The translations under genes and the position numbers were made by a program. Below are positions 63,867 through 64,000 of a stretch of 64,000 bases of DNA, piece after piece. The notes under the pieces are model-generated. The model did no database searches. It saw nothing but the letters and a program-made list of their open reading frames with translations, and was not told where the DNA came from. Positions within the stretch are counted from its first letter, which is position 1. Each line of letters opens with the position of its first letter. Origin of the DNA: Eukaryota sp. TZLM1-RC (taxonomy: Eukaryota; Metamonada: BaSk clade); assembly GCA_040285825.1 (NCBI GenBank), contig JAUPSS010000004.1, positions 5,463,658 to 5,527,657 on the forward strand. Direction: 5' to 3'.

Positions 63867-63924
63867 CACTAATGCAATCAACAATTAGAGGTAAAAAAAT
63901 TCTAATTGTTGAACAGCATTAGTG
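63867..63924. repeat. long imperfect hairpin
   Basis: Left arm 63867-63889 and right arm 63901-63924 pair over CACTAATGC and TCAACAATTAGA with a small internal bulge and an 11-nt A-rich loop. It may be a miniature element or a structured RNA. Confidence 0.5.
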
Positions 63925-64000
63925 TGATTGAGTTCAGTGTGTTCTCATTTTGCACAAAAGGAGTAACTGATCAAGGGTGATAGTAATTTGGTCAACAGAA

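Noticed and set aside
1-64000. tRNA and rRNA genes
   Set aside because: I looked for B-box-like GGTTCGA contexts and rRNA-like blocks. The few GGTTCGA hits (for example near 60691) lack the rest of a cloverleaf.

Overview
This window reads as nuclear DNA of a unicellular eukaryote (a protist). It is AT-rich and has widely spaced genes and many degraded transposable elements (TEs). It contains five probable host loci: a hypothetical gene at the left edge, an NmrA-type NAD(P)-binding protein, an ABCG half-transporter, a secreted propeller-like protein, and a very large TmcB-like multi-membrane protein. Where introns can be placed by protein logic they are tiny (26-37 nt, GT...AG). The stop codons are the standard three. 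TmcB-like proteins and miniature introns point to a protist lineage (amoebozoan, heterolobosean or metamonad-like), but I cannot name the organism.

Layout. 0-6 kb: hypothetical gene, two small LINE scraps, NmrA-like gene, ABCG gene. 6-13 kb: intergenic DNA, then four degraded non-LTR retrotransposon copies. 13.07-13.9 kb: secreted protein gene. 14-15.4 kb: hAT-like scrap and a LINE fragment. 15.4-30.0 kb: a chromodomain Ty3/gypsy retrotransposon in a tandem LTR-internal-LTR-internal-LTR arrangement, inserted into that LINE with a 4-bp target duplication. 30-42.5 kb: the rest of the split LINE, one copy of a 0.94-kb repeat, a pogo-type transposase remnant and a mosaic of LINE pieces. 42.6-48.3 kb: the TmcB-like locus, interrupted near 44.3-44.76 kb by a small gene that resembles a Cys-rich RING-like family of giant viruses. 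48.7-51.5 kb: a hAT transposase remnant with a smaller hAT-type element inside it. 51.6-55.1 kb: inverted copy of the 0.94-kb repeat and a gypsy chromodomain fragment split by a LINE with clear 16-bp target duplications. 55.4-64 kb: scraps, a 3.3-kb internally deleted gypsy relative with its own LTRs and target duplication, another LINE tail, and a TA-flanked inverted-repeat element.

How it fits together. The host genes do not form a pathway. The dominant story is nested transposition: gypsy into LINE, LINE into gypsy, hAT element into hAT element. The LINE families share a C-terminal zinc-knuckle-like motif and a restriction-like endonuclease signature (D-x13-D), so they belong to the endonuclease class of R2/NeSL-type non-LTR elements. 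The least ordinary items are the giant-virus-like gene inside the TmcB-like locus, the miniature introns, and the gypsy family whose reading frame starts in one LTR and stops in the other.
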